Numbered from the stretch's first letter, positions 8,399 through 17,086 are shown. The stretch is DNA of 50,600 bases from Desulfobacteraceae bacterium (GCA_011390345.1 JAABSP010000031.1:1-50600); one strand, 5' to 3'. Translations and numbers: made by a program. The notes: generated by a model from the letters alone, not told the origin.

Positions 8399-9078
8399 CC
8401 GCTTTTTCCCCTGGGGCCGGCATGGGCCAGACCTTTTTCCACCGAGATCCAGATCTTCATTTCAAACAGAAAATTCTGCCCTTGATAATGGGCATCAAAA
8501 GATTCCACATAACGAATATAATGGATTTCATCGAACCAGGCAAAAAAGGAGGTCAGGTTTTCAATTTTTCCGGTAAAGGTAATCCCCACTGGCCGATAAC
8601 GAATCGGTACGCCTCCACCGGAATTCCAGTCGAATGAATAGGAATCCTCTCCAACCTCGATCCGATTCAATTTAAATCCGCTGCCTTCCAATGCCGAAAA
8701 AAGGTCATAGGAAATCCGCCGCATCTGGTCTGCGTCAATAATACCCGGCGGAGGCATGGGAATATCTCCGGCATTGGATTTCCAGAGACTGCGCTGGGCC
8801 TCCAGATCCTCTTTCCAGAGATCGAATCGTTTCTGGATGCCGGTTCTGATGGAATCAAAATAGACCTTGTATTCCGGCAGGTTCTGGCGAAATAGAGGGT
8901 TCAAGACCGTCTGTACCTTTACTTGGGATTTGAGGCTTTCAATTTCCGAATCCATCTGCGCGAGCGAAGCCTGATTCGGCAGAATCAGCAGCAGAATCAT
9001 CGAGAGGATCGCCATGCCGACAACCACCAGATAAAGAATCATTCCCGGAGATAATTTCGGAAAAGAGAGGTTCAACAT
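8395..9078 (-). CDS. PilO/MshJ-like pilus biogenesis protein
   Basis: The 227-aa bitopic protein has a short cytoplasmic N-terminus, one membrane helix (about 13-33, MILYLVVVGMAILSMILLLI), a coiled coil (about 40-60) and a periplasmic ferredoxin-like domain. The segment VGITFTGKIENLTSFFAWFDEI (about 160-182) is the typical PilO pattern of a strand followed by a helix. It should pair with the PilN half of the upstream MshI-like protein to form the alignment complex linking platform and secretin. ATG 9078 is preferred over GTG 9081 because an AGGGAAAA sequence sits at suitable spacing. The gap to the upstream gene is 9 bp. Confidence 0.8.
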   Translation of the reverse strand: MLNLSFPKLSPGMILYLVVVGMAILSMILLLILPNQASLAQMDSEIESLKSQVKVQTVLNPLFRQNLPEYKVYFDSIRTGIQKRFDLWKEDLEAQRSLWKSNAGDIPMPPPGIIDADQMRRISYDLFSALEGSGFKLNRIEVGEDSYSFDWNSGGGVPIRYRPVGITFTGKIENLTSFFAWFDEIHYIRYVESFDAHYQGQNFLFEMKIWISVEKGLAHAGPRGKSG

Positions 9079-9087
9079 CACTTTTCC

Positions 9088-10923
9088 CTACCGAGCTTCC
9101 ATTTTCATTGAAAAACGCATCTGAACCCCCTCCTGTTCAATGACCCTCTCCTTTTTCAGAATCGCCGGAGCTGAAAAAAGGGGTGACTGTGCAATACTTT
9201 CCCGGTACCCGATAAGATCGATATCAAAGTGGATCTCTCCTCCGGAGATGATCCCCTCGATTCTGGCACCTCCATCCTCGACAAATTTCCCTTTCGGATC
9301 GACCGATCCGCGTTGCACATGGAGGCGGGTCAGGCGGATCCTGGAAGGTGTCAGCCGATCCAGCTCAAAGAGCAGGATCAGAGGTGAATAAATTCTGTAA
9401 CAGGCCAGAATCGACTCTTTTTTTTGAAGAATCCTTTCAATCTCCTGATCAAACATCGACGTTGTCCAGCGGGGTCCGGATTCGGTCAACTGCCGACGAA
9501 GACTTTCCACCCGTTGATACTTGTTTCCCAGAAGATGGGACTGCCAGAATGCGATGCCGATACAGACGGCCAGCAGCAAAACCGAAGCTTTGATAACGAG
9601 TTGATTGATCCGGGCCATTCTCCTCTCAGTCCTCTTGACATGAGAGGGACAGAGGAAATTTGGCGTGGACAAACCATCCGACAGCGCGATGCCCAATGCC
9701 GGAATCGATCCGGGCCTGTCCAGCAGGGAGAACTCCTCCCTGTCAATGGTCCGATCGAAAAGGGCAGAGGCATAGAGGTCGGGCGCGGTCACTGGCATTT
9801 CCAGACGCTCTTCCATATACCGCCGGAAGCGGAGGGAGAGTGCGATTTCACCGAAGAAATTGACTCTTCCGATATTTCTGCCGGCCCCCGCTGTGGAGAA
9901 ACGGTGAAAGGTTCGGTTGATCTGGCCGGAAAGGCGATCCCATGTCGGCAGAAGGATCTCCACCAGCCGCTCCGAAGGCGCTTCTCCGGATGAAATTCCC
10001 GATTGGATGGATTGTCGAATCCAGAGAAAAAAGATGTTTTCCGCATGATCATTTTCATCGCCGCCCCGTTTTGCATCGGAAAACTGATCATCCGGATATC
10101 GCTGGAGATGTTCCTTCACTGCCAGAATCATGCTGTCCAGAGATGCCCTGATGGTCCGGGTGTGATGAACCTTTCCGGAGAGAAGATGAATATTGATCAC
10201 GGTCCAACGTCTGCCGATATGAACGGTGCCGATACAATCCTCTCCGGGCTCGAGCCACCGGCGGGTAAAAAAGTTCTGAAGAGCAAAAGGGGAGGCCGAA
10301 AGCCCGGAAAGGGGAAATCCGGCTCCGGAAAAAAGACGCCTGACCCGCTCAATCTGCTGCCGGGCAGCACTGAAGGCCAAAACATCCAGAGAACGCATCT
10401 CTTTGAAGGGGCTGACCCCCTCGATGAATTGATAATCAAGGATATCCTTTTCCTCATCAAAGCCGGTCTCGCCTTTAAACCGCAAGAAGATCGTCTGCTC
10501 CATCTGTTTTGCCGAATCCTTTGGCAATGAAAATTGATGAAACCGGATCTCTTCGGGGGGGAGTAATCCCCAGATCTCGATATCGGATACTCCGTTGCAG
10601 ATACGGCTCAGTTCGGCGCGCAGCAGCGTCGCAAATGCAGGGGTATAGGGCTCGATCCGATTGCCGAGGGGCGCAATTCGAAAGGCAGCTATCTCCTGCT
10701 GACCATCGGTGAGCAGTCGTATCCGGATCAGGCGGAGATAGGCGTTGTCGAAATCCACCCCCACCACCTCCCCTCCTTTTTTCCGGAAGTATCTTTTCAG
10801 GAGAGGCTTTTTCTCCGGAACCGGAAGAGAGAGAAGGGAGGTCTCTTTGGGCTCATCCGAACTTTTCCGGATCAGACTCAGCAGCCGGTCCGTTGAAGAG
10901 AGATCTTCCGGTTTATGCGTCAT
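9088..10923 (-). CDS. MshI-like PilM-PilN fusion protein
   Basis: The 611-aa protein has two parts. Residues about 45-420 form a PilM-like actin-fold domain, beginning GGEVVGVDFDNAYLRLIRI and including LDVLAFSAARQQIERVRRLF and FGEIALSLRFRRYMEERL. Residues about 430-611 form a PilN-like region: a membrane helix (LVIKASVLLLAVCIGIAFW), a coiled coil, and a periplasmic domain with LFELDRLTPSRIRLTRLHV and ARIEGIISG. Separate PilM and PilN proteins in most type IV pili are thus one chain here, as in MSHA systems. ATG 10923, with GAGGA upstream, is preferred over the earlier in-frame start at 10953, which overlaps the response regulator gene. Confidence 0.85.
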   Translation of the reverse strand: MTHKPEDLSSTDRLLSLIRKSSDEPKETSLLSLPVPEKKPLLKRYFRKKGGEVVGVDFDNAYLRLIRIRLLTDGQQEIAAFRIAPLGNRIEPYTPAFATLLRAELSRICNGVSDIEIWGLLPPEEIRFHQFSLPKDSAKQMEQTIFLRFKGETGFDEEKDILDYQFIEGVSPFKEMRSLDVLAFSAARQQIERVRRLFSGAGFPLSGLSASPFALQNFFTRRWLEPGEDCIGTVHIGRRWTVINIHLLSGKVHHTRTIRASLDSMILAVKEHLQRYPDDQFSDAKRGGDENDHAENIFFLWIRQSIQSGISSGEAPSERLVEILLPTWDRLSGQINRTFHRFSTAGAGRNIGRVNFFGEIALSLRFRRYMEERLEMPVTAPDLYASALFDRTIDREEFSLLDRPGSIPALGIALSDGLSTPNFLCPSHVKRTERRMARINQLVIKASVLLLAVCIGIAFWQSHLLGNKYQRVESLRRQLTESGPRWTTSMFDQEIERILQKKESILACYRIYSPLILLFELDRLTPSRIRLTRLHVQRGSVDPKGKFVEDGGARIEGIISGGEIHFDIDLIGYRESIAQSPLFSAPAILKKERVIEQEGVQMRFSMKMEAR

Positions 10924-10949
10924 TTTTTCATCCTCACGCCACCCTGCAA

Positions 10950-11621
10950 TCAATCCTCCCAGAGTTCAGGGCCGATGATGCCGATCTTGATGGCATATTT
11001 GACCATCTCCACCATGTTGTGGATGTCGAGCTTCTTCATGGTGTTGGCCCGGTGCTTCTCCACGGTCTTCGAGCTGATGCAGAGGATGTCTGCGATCTCG
11101 GTGGTGGAGCGGCCCTCCACCAGGAGCCGAAAGACCTGCTGCTCCCGCTCCGAGAGCAGGTCGTATCCGCTCACGGGCGGCTTTTCGGTGCGGCTTTTCA
11201 AAAATGCGCTGATCAGTTTGGAATTGATTTTGGAGCTTAAGAAATACTCGCCTGCATGAACGGTCCGGATCGCATCGAGGACTTCAGAGGTGGGGGAGGC
11301 CTTCAGGACATAGCCGAGGGCCCCCGAAGAGAGGGCCTGATGGACATAGGCATCCTTGTTGTGCATGGAAAGCACCACCACCTGGGTCTCGGGCAGGGCC
11401 TCCTTGATCAGGGCAACGGCCTCCAGCCCCGTGAGCTGGGGCATCGCGATATCCACCAGCGCTACATCGGGCTTCAATGCCTTGGCCTTCTTTACGGTCT
11501 GAAGACCGTCGCCGCACTCCCCGATCACCTCCATATCCTCCTGCTCCTCCAGCAGTTTTCGAAACCCCTCCCGGACCACCGCATGGTCATCCGCTACCAG
11601 TACCCTTATTTTTTCGGCCAT
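10950..11621 (-). CDS. NarL/FixJ-family response regulator
   Basis: The 223-aa protein (numbered from ATG 11621) has an N-terminal receiver domain with an acidic pair in LVADDH, the phosphoacceptor Asp in VALVDIAMPQ (residue 57), and a conserved Lys (YVLKASP). A LuxR-type helix-turn-helix follows in the last 65 residues (LLSEREQQVFRLLVEGRSTT, then ISSKTVEKHRANTMKKL). It is the partner of the kinase encoded just upstream. ATG 11621 has GGAGGA nine bases upstream, inside the end of the kinase gene; the earlier ATG 11630 abuts that Shine-Dalgarno and would overlap the kinase by 4 bp. The gene precedes the mshI-like gene by 26 bp, so it probably belongs to the pilus operon. Its targets are unknown. 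Confidence 0.93.
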   Translation of the reverse strand: MAEKIRVLVADDHAVVREGFRKLLEEQEDMEVIGECGDGLQTVKKAKALKPDVALVDIAMPQLTGLEAVALIKEALPETQVVVLSMHNKDAYVHQALSSGALGYVLKASPTSEVLDAIRTVHAGEYFLSSKINSKLISAFLKSRTEKPPVSGYDLLSEREQQVFRLLVEGRSTTEIADILCISSKTVEKHRANTMKKLDIHNMVEMVKYAIKIGIIGPELWED

Positions 11622-11626
11622 TGGGT

Positions 11627-12907
11627 TCATTCCTCCTGTTCGGCTGTGGGGGGCGATGCCACCGGAAGTTCCACCCGGATGGTGGTTCCCTTCCCTCTGC
11701 CGGATATGATTGCGATGCTGCCATTCACCGAGACCACCCGCTCCCGCATTCCCAGCAGTCCGATGCCGTCGGTCTTCTTCTCCTGATCAAATCCGATGCC
11801 ATTGTCCCGCAGAATGAAAATGACTTTGGGATGGCTGTAGGTGAGAGTGACTTCGAAAAGATCGGCCCGGGAATGTTTGACCATATTGGTCAGCGCCTCC
11901 TGAAAGATCCGGTAGAGCACCAGTTCGATCTCCGAGAAGAAGCGTTTCCGGATGCCGATGGATCGAAATTCCACCCGGATATCCTCCCGCTGTTCTTTGA
12001 ACTCGTTGATGTACCATTGCAGAGTGGGGATCAGGCCCAGGTCGTCGAGGAGATCGGGCCTCAGATCCGATGAGATGCTCCGGATCTTGTCTCCGAGCTG
12101 TTCGATGAGCCGCACAATTCCGTCGATCCGCTTCCGCTGCTCCCCCAGCGCATCGGGCATGGCCTTGACCAGGCTCTCGGTCTCGATGTGCAGGGCCGTC
12201 AGGGTCTGGCCGAATTCATCATGGAGGTCCTGGGCCAGGTGCTTTCTGGCCTCCTCGATCCCGCTGATGAGGCGGCTGGAGAGATACCGGATCTCCCGTT
12301 CCGCACGCTTGCGCTCCGCAATCTCCCGCTGCAGTTGCTCATTGGCCTGTGCCAACTCGATGCTGTGCTCCTTTTCCAGATCGTTGATCTTCTGGAGGGC
12401 CTCCAGCATCTTGCTGTAGGAATGGGCCAGAATTCCGGAATGGCTGCCGGAATTCTCATTCCCCGAAATCAGCTCCGGCGGATGGAGGGTCTCTCTCCCC
12501 CCATCGAGGCTCTTTTCATCATCATCATCTGCAAAATCGCCTTCCAGATCATCTTCCAGCTCATCATCATCCATCAGCGCATCGGCATCGATTTCCAGAT
12601 TCTTTGACCGGATCAGCTTTCCCGGTTCCGGCAGGAAACGGTTCAGAAAAACCGTGGCGGCAATGACGGTAATCGCCAGAAAAATCAAGGTGACAGAGAT
12701 AAAATGGACCGTCACCCGCTCCCGAACCGCGTTCAGCAGATCGCCCTTCTGCAGACCTTCCGCGCTGATGGCCTCGAGAAAAGATTCGAATTCAAGGGAG
12801 AGCCACTGGGTCATATAAGAGATATATCCTACCGATAAAAGAAGGGTCAGGAGAATTACCATCGGCAGTTTGATACCTATTCTATCGCGCATCCATTCCA
12901 TCTTCAT
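11627..12907 (-). CDS. NarX/DegS-type membrane sensor histidine kinase
   Basis: The 426-aa kinase has two membrane helices (about 13-32 and 68-88) flanking a small periplasmic loop of about 35 residues. A strikingly acidic linker (about 105-136, with runs such as DDDELEDD and DFADDDDE) and a coiled coil (about 165-205) follow. The HisKA_3 dimerisation box is HLAQDLHDEFGQ, with phosphoacceptor His219, and the HATPase domain has DNGIGFD and GIGLLGMRERV. This architecture pairs with NarL-type regulators, and such a gene follows directly. The tiny periplasmic loop suggests intramembrane or interface sensing, though this is inference. It is the first gene of the minus-strand pilus operon. Confidence 0.92.
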   Translation of the reverse strand: MKMEWMRDRIGIKLPMVILLTLLLSVGYISYMTQWLSLEFESFLEAISAEGLQKGDLLNAVRERVTVHFISVTLIFLAITVIAATVFLNRFLPEPGKLIRSKNLEIDADALMDDDELEDDLEGDFADDDDEKSLDGGRETLHPPELISGNENSGSHSGILAHSYSKMLEALQKINDLEKEHSIELAQANEQLQREIAERKRAEREIRYLSSRLISGIEEARKHLAQDLHDEFGQTLTALHIETESLVKAMPDALGEQRKRIDGIVRLIEQLGDKIRSISSDLRPDLLDDLGLIPTLQWYINEFKEQREDIRVEFRSIGIRKRFFSEIELVLYRIFQEALTNMVKHSRADLFEVTLTYSHPKVIFILRDNGIGFDQEKKTDGIGLLGMRERVVSVNGSIAIISGRGKGTTIRVELPVASPPTAEQEE

Positions 12908-13039
12908 GTCCTATCCCATACATCCGGTCCTGCGATTGAAAACAATGGGGTCTGTTCTGTTCAAAGCATGAAAGCGACATCCGGTTGCCTGTATATATCA
13001 TTTTCGTTGACATAAAGAAAGAAGGATTTCAACAGGTAA

Positions 13040-13068
13040 TCTCTATCAAAAACAGGTCTCCCCGTCAA
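13040..13068 (-). promoter_or_regulatory. Candidate sigma-70 promoter of the kinase-pilus operon
   Basis: On the minus strand: TTGACG (13063-13068), a 17-bp spacer, TAGAGA (13040-13045). The -35 matches consensus at 5 of 6, but the -10 is weak. It lies about 130 bp upstream of the kinase start codon. It is the best match in the 293-bp gap between the kinase and the divergent nitroreductase gene; no other clear signal was seen there. Confidence 0.3.
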
Positions 13069-13200
13069 AATAATTGTGGCAAAACAGGAAAAATTGCGGT
13101 CCCATGATGGACTTTGCCCCCTTTTTCTGATATGGAAATGGACCATAGGATCTGTTTTCGTCTCTAATGCCACTTCTTTACAAAAGGAGAGACCCTGTTC

Positions 13201-13872
13201 ATGGATATTTTCGAAGCAGTCCGATCCCGCATGAGCATACGAAGTTTCAGGCCCGACCCTGTGGAAAAATCCGTTTTAAAAGAGATCATCGAGACGGCCT
13301 GCCAGAGCCCTTCAGCCATGAATACACAGCCCTGGGAATTTGTGGTGGTGACGGGTGAGCCCCTGGAAGAGATCAAGGCCGAAAACTGCCGGCGGTTTCG
13401 GGCCGGGGAGAAGCCCGGCTCCGAGCATGAAGTCATCGGATGGCCCAAAGAGAGCGTCTACCGGGAACGTCAGGTGGAGCTGGCCAAAGGTCTTTTCTCC
13501 GTCATGGAGATCCGGCGGGAGGAGAAGGAGAAGCGGCAGGAGTGGATGGAAAGAGGGTTTGGCTTCTTTGGCGCGCCGGCCGCGATCTTTCTGCTGACGG
13601 ACCGAAGCCTTACGGAAACCGGGCCCCTGCTGGATCTGGGAGCGGCCATGCAGACCCTCTGCCTCGCGGCTCTCCCCTTGGGCCTGGGGACCTGTATCGA
13701 GGATCAGGGGGTGATGTATCCGGATGGGGTTCGAAGGATCGCCGGTATCCCTGAAGAAAAACGGATCATCATCTCGGTTGCCATCGGCTACCCTGATGAA
13801 TCCTTTCCCGCCAACCGTTTCCGAAGCCACAGGGAGCCTGCAGAAAGCCTGACGCGGTGGATCGGATTTTAA
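13201..13872 (+). CDS. Nitroreductase-family flavoprotein
   Basis: The 223-aa FMN-dependent oxidoreductase has the N-terminal nitroreductase signature MDIFEAVRSRMSIRSFRPDP, then ETACQSPSAMNTQPWEFVVV (the substrate/FMN loop), and a C-terminal half with LDLGAAMQTLCLAALPLGLG and ISVAIGYPDE. Family members reduce nitroaromatics, quinones or other electrophiles with NAD(P)H; the substrate cannot be read from sequence. Residues 80-120 (QVELAKGLFSVMEIRREEKE) resemble the insertion seen in anaerobe nitroreductases. The start has GGAG nine bases upstream. It appears monocistronic, with a large hairpin 50 bp downstream. Confidence 0.9.
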   Translation: MDIFEAVRSRMSIRSFRPDPVEKSVLKEIIETACQSPSAMNTQPWEFVVVTGEPLEEIKAENCRRFRAGEKPGSEHEVIGWPKESVYRERQVELAKGLFSVMEIRREEKEKRQEWMERGFGFFGAPAAIFLLTDRSLTETGPLLDLGAAMQTLCLAALPLGLGTCIEDQGVMYPDGVRRIAGIPEEKRIIISVAIGYPDESFPANRFRSHREPAESLTRWIGF

Positions 13873-13920
13873 ATACCGCAAACCATACTTCACCTTCTTC
13901 GGAGACGACTCGGGCATCCG

Positions 13921-13966
13921 GGCCGATGAGCTGCCTGGACCAGAGAACCGGGCAGCTCATGCGGCC
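13921..13966. repeat. Long inverted repeat between the nitroreductase gene and nhaA
   Basis: ATGAGCTGCC (13926-13935) pairs perfectly with GGCAGCTCAT (13951-13960). The stem continues outward with GGCCG/CGGCC past a single bulged G at 13961, making about 15 bp around a 15-nt loop. No T-run follows on either strand, so it is not a standard intrinsic terminator. It starts about 50 bp after the nitroreductase stop and ends about 47 bp before the nhaA start. It may be a terminator aided by other factors, an RNA-processing element, or an nhaA leader structure. Confidence 0.65.
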
Positions 13967-14012
13967 AATCCGCAACCATCCGGACATTCAATCGCTATTC
14001 TGAAAAGCCTAA

Positions 14013-15392
14013 ATGACCGATATCGCAGAAAAACAGGCCGTCACTTCTCCTAAATCCGATTCGGACAATCGCCAGTTTCAGCCCTTCCGATGGTTCTTCA
14101 AAAAGGAGGTCATCGGCAGCGTTCTGCTGCTCATCGCATCTGCGGCCGCAGTCTATGCGGCAAACTCCTTCCTTTCCAAGGGATACGACCACTTCCTCCA
14201 TACAGAGATCACTCTGGGGCTGGGCCAAAATCATTTTTCCATGAGCCTGCTCCACTGGATCAATGATGGGCTGATGGCCATCTTCTTCTTCACGGTGGGG
14301 CTGGAGATCAAGCGGGAGATTCTGGTGGGGGAGCTGGCCTCTTTGAAGATGGCGCTGCTGCCGGTGATCGGTGCGGCCGGCGGAATGGTGGTTCCGGGGC
14401 TGATCTTCACCCTCTTCAACTACGGCACTCCCTATATGGACGGATGGGGGATTCCGGTGGCCACCGACATAGCCTTCTCCCTCGGGGCCATCGCGCTCTT
14501 CGGTCGGAAGCTGCCAGTGGGGCTGCGGATCTTTCTGGCGGCCTTTGCCATCGCGGACGACCTGGGCGCGGTGGTGATCATCGCGCTCTTCTATACCAAT
14601 GAGATCGTGATGGGCTACCTGATCGCTTCGGGCATCTTCATCCTGACCCTGCTCATCGGAAACCTTCTCTGGATTCGGTGGATTCCCTTCTATATCATTC
14701 TGGGGATCGCGACCTGGATTGCGGTGATGGGCTCCGGGGTTCATGCGACTGTGGCCGGTGTGGCAGTGGCGCTGCTGGTGCCGGCCAAGGGCCGATACAA
14801 TACCGCACAGTTCATCGACAAAGTGAACCGGATCATGGCTGACTTGAAGTACCGGGAGTATCTGAGCGAATACTGGTACGCGATTCTGCTGGAGCCGAAG
14901 CACCTCAATGCCATCCATGCGCTGGAAAAGGCCTGCCACCATGTGGAGACGCCCCTGCAGCGGCTGGAACATGCCCTTCACCCCTGGGTCGTCTTTTTGA
15001 TCCTCCCCCTCTTCGCGTTCAGCAATGCGGGACTCACCCTGACGAACCTCTCCCCCGGGGCTGCGTTCTCCAATACCCTGACCCTCGGCATTACCCTTGG
15101 CCTTCTGGTGGGAAAGCCTGTCGGTGTCACCCTCTTTGCATGGCTTGCGGTAAAGATGAACTTTGCAGACATCCCCGAAGGGGTGGCCTGGCGCCACATC
15201 ATGGGCGCAGCCATGCTCGGCGGCATCGGATTTACCATGTCGCTTTTTATCGCGGGGCTATCCTTTACAGACCCGGCGCTGCTCAATTTCTCCAAACTCG
15301 GGGTGCTGACCGGCTCCATCCTCTCCGGCATCGGCGGGATTCTCTTCCTGTCCGTTGGCGAGCGGCTCCATCAGCGCCGGGCAGCGGCTTAA
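14013..15392 (+). CDS. nhaA: Na+/H+ antiporter NhaA
   Basis: The 459-aa polytopic membrane protein exchanges sodium for protons and supports pH and sodium homeostasis. Family markers include GLEIKREILVGEL in the first third, the discontinuous helix with ATDIAFSLGAIALFG, the ion-binding aspartate pair in ADDLGAVVIIALFY, and late-helix GKPVGVTLFAWLAVK, whose Lys stabilises the fold. The C-terminal GGIGFTMSLFIAGLSF is also characteristic. It is longer than the E. coli protein (388 aa) mainly because of a hydrophilic insertion around residues 250-320, seen in many NhaA homologues. The start ATG has only a weak ribosome site, and the leader contains the hairpin at 13921-13966. Its stop codon overlaps that of the convergent gene. 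Confidence 0.95.
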   Translation: MTDIAEKQAVTSPKSDSDNRQFQPFRWFFKKEVIGSVLLLIASAAAVYAANSFLSKGYDHFLHTEITLGLGQNHFSMSLLHWINDGLMAIFFFTVGLEIKREILVGELASLKMALLPVIGAAGGMVVPGLIFTLFNYGTPYMDGWGIPVATDIAFSLGAIALFGRKLPVGLRIFLAAFAIADDLGAVVIIALFYTNEIVMGYLIASGIFILTLLIGNLLWIRWIPFYIILGIATWIAVMGSGVHATVAGVAVALLVPAKGRYNTAQFIDKVNRIMADLKYREYLSEYWYAILLEPKHLNAIHALEKACHHVETPLQRLEHALHPWVVFLILPLFAFSNAGLTLTNLSPGAAFSNTLTLGITLGLLVGKPVGVTLFAWLAVKMNFADIPEGVAWRHIMGAAMLGGIGFTMSLFIAGLSFTDPALLNFSKLGVLTGSILSGIGGILFLSVGERLHQRRAAA

Positions 15393-16009
15393 CCGCTCTC
15401 GATAAAATGGCGGACCATCTCCGCGGCCTTCTCCATGGAGAGCTTGCTCATGTTGAGAATCATATGGTAGTGGACCGGCAGATCATAATCCTCCCTCCCG
15501 AAATACCGGTAGAGATTTTTCCGCCGCTTGCTCTGCTTGTCCACCACAAATGCGGCCTGTTTGCGGGATAGATTGTACTGGGTCTCCATGAAATGAATCC
15601 GGTGCTCCAGGTCGGCCACCAGCATCAGGTGGACCGTCTCGGGATGGTTTTTCAGGATATACTGCCCGCCCCGGCCGATGATGACCGCATTCCCGCCCTC
15701 CGCGATCTGGGTGATGATCTTGTGGAGCAGCTCGACATAGATGTGGCCGTCGATATACCCTTTTTTATGCTCTGCCAGACGTTCCACATAGCTTTTCCGA
15801 AAAGGGCCCAATCCCGAGATGTACCTCAGGAGGGTTCCGCCGGCCTCATTCTCGATGGACTTGACCCAGTTGGATGAGACCTTTGCCTCCTGCGCCACCT
15901 GTTCGATGATATCCTCATCCACCAGGATATAGTTCAGCGCCTCTGCAATATGTTTCCCCAGAATTCTTCCGCCTGCGCCGAACTCTCTTGAAATGGTGAC
16001 GACCGCCAT
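15389..16009 (-). CDS. Cytidylate kinase-like family protein
   Basis: The 206-aa protein starts MAVVTISREFGAGGRILGKH. This is the nucleotide-kinase P-loop variant of the cytidylate_kin2 family, which resembles CMP kinase but is not the housekeeping Cmk. A central segment GGNAVIIGRGGQYILKNHPE and the basic lid-like stretch RKQAAFVVDKQSKRRKNLYRYF are visible. Function within the family is unsettled; phosphotransfer is likely. The ribosome site GGAAAGGAGG sits upstream of the ATG, and a plausible promoter (TTGCGT, 17 bp, TATAAA) lies at 16048-16076. Convergent with nhaA: the two stop codons share TTAA at 15389-15392, leaving no room for a terminator between them. Confidence 0.85.
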   Translation of the reverse strand: MAVVTISREFGAGGRILGKHIAEALNYILVDEDIIEQVAQEAKVSSNWVKSIENEAGGTLLRYISGLGPFRKSYVERLAEHKKGYIDGHIYVELLHKIITQIAEGGNAVIIGRGGQYILKNHPETVHLMLVADLEHRIHFMETQYNLSRKQAAFVVDKQSKRRKNLYRYFGREDYDLPVHYHMILNMSKLSMEKAAEMVRHFIESG

Positions 16010-16047
16010 GAAAGGCCTCCTTTCCTTGCCAATTGTGGTTTCGTCTG

Positions 16048-16076
16048 TTTATAATGGAAGCATCTTCTCAACGCAA
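16048..16076 (-). promoter_or_regulatory. Candidate sigma-70 promoter of the cytidylate kinase-like gene
   Basis: On the minus strand: TTGCGT (16071-16076), a 17-bp spacer, TATAAA (16048-16053). The -10 is good (5 of 6), the -35 is only moderate. It lies about 40 bp upstream of the start codon and is divergent to the panC promoter. Confidence 0.5.
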
Positions 16077-16110
16077 GTCCGTTTTTTCACAGATCTGAAA
16101 ATATGTAAGG

Positions 16111-16139
16111 TTGACATAAACTTAGAGGAGATATATAAC
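16111..16139 (+). promoter_or_regulatory. Sigma-70 promoter of panC
   Basis: TTGACA (16111-16116), a 17-bp spacer, TATAAC (16134-16139): consensus -35, optimal spacing and a 5-of-6 -10. The predicted start near 16146 gives a leader of about 46 nt, which begins with a small hairpin TGCCC-AAAA-GGGCA (16145-16158). Confidence 0.85.
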
Positions 16140-16191
16140 TCGTCTGCCCAAAAGGGCAAAACCGTGATGTCGATACTGGTAAAGGAAGGTT

Positions 16192-17037
16192 ATGGAGATC
16201 ATCAGAACAGTACAAGGGATGCAGGAATACTCGGAAAACCGCCGAACCGGAAAACAGAGAATCGGGCTTGCCCCCACCATGGGCTATCTTCATCGGGGGC
16301 ATCTCTCGCTGGTGCGGATGGCAAAGGAACAGGCAGAAGTGGTGGTGATGAGCATATTTGTCAATCCGACACAATTCGGCCCTGATGAGGATCTGACCAG
16401 CTATCCCCGCTCCTTTGAAAAGGACTGCCAGGCGGCAGAGTCCGCAGGAGTGGATGCTATCTTTGCCCCGGAGGCCGACGAAATCTACCGGAAAGGATTC
16501 CAGACCTATGTCAGCCTCAAGGATCTGCCGGCCCATCTCTGCGGCCTCTCCAGACCCATCCATTTCCGCGGCGTGGCCACGGTGGTGGCAAAGCTTTTCA
16601 ACTGTGTCCGCCCCCATGTTGCGGTCTTCGGCCAGAAAGATTACCAGCAACTGCTGGTGATCCGCCGGATGGCGCTCGATCTCAACTTTGATATCGAAAT
16701 CATCGGGGCGCCCATCCTGCGGGAGCCGGACGGGCTGGCCATGAGTTCCAGGAATGTCTATCTCACCGAATCCCAGCGGAAAAGTGCGCGCGCGCTGAAC
16801 CAGGCTCTGGAACGGGCAAGGGCACTGGTGCATTCGGGCATCACGGATGCGGAACAGGTGATTCGGGAGGCCGCGGAATTCATCCAGTCCCATCCGGAGA
16901 CCGAGATCGACTACATTGCCATCACCGATCCCGAAACCCTCGATGACATGACGACCATCGACCGGACGGCCCTCATGGCCCTCGCGGTTCGGGTCGGAAA
17001 GGCGCGTCTCATTGACAATCGGATGATTGGCGAATAA
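16192..17037 (+). CDS. panC: Pantothenate synthetase
   Basis: The 281-aa enzyme joins pantoate and beta-alanine using ATP, the last step of pantothenate (coenzyme A precursor) synthesis. It belongs to the nucleotidyltransferase fold: PTMGYLHRGHLSLV carries the HxGH signature (H34-R-G-H37). FVNPTQFGPDEDL, GVATVVAKLFN, FGQKDYQQLLVIRRM and DGLAMSSRN form the ATP and pantoate site. Length is typical (E. coli PanC is 283 aa). AAGGAAGG precedes the ATG. The gene stands alone; panB and panD are not nearby. Confidence 0.97.
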   Translation: MEIIRTVQGMQEYSENRRTGKQRIGLAPTMGYLHRGHLSLVRMAKEQAEVVVMSIFVNPTQFGPDEDLTSYPRSFEKDCQAAESAGVDAIFAPEADEIYRKGFQTYVSLKDLPAHLCGLSRPIHFRGVATVVAKLFNCVRPHVAVFGQKDYQQLLVIRRMALDLNFDIEIIGAPILREPDGLAMSSRNVYLTESQRKSARALNQALERARALVHSGITDAEQVIREAAEFIQSHPETEIDYIAITDPETLDDMTTIDRTALMALAVRVGKARLIDNRMIGE

Positions 17038-17086
17038 ACCAAAAGAATTTTTTAAATCATTTTGATAATCGCCGGCACCCTCCTTC

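Noticed and set aside
13077-13097. TGGC...TTGC on the plus strand as a sigma-54 promoter for the nitroreductase gene
   Set aside because: The GG and GC are 16 bp apart instead of 10, which does not fit sigma-54 recognition.
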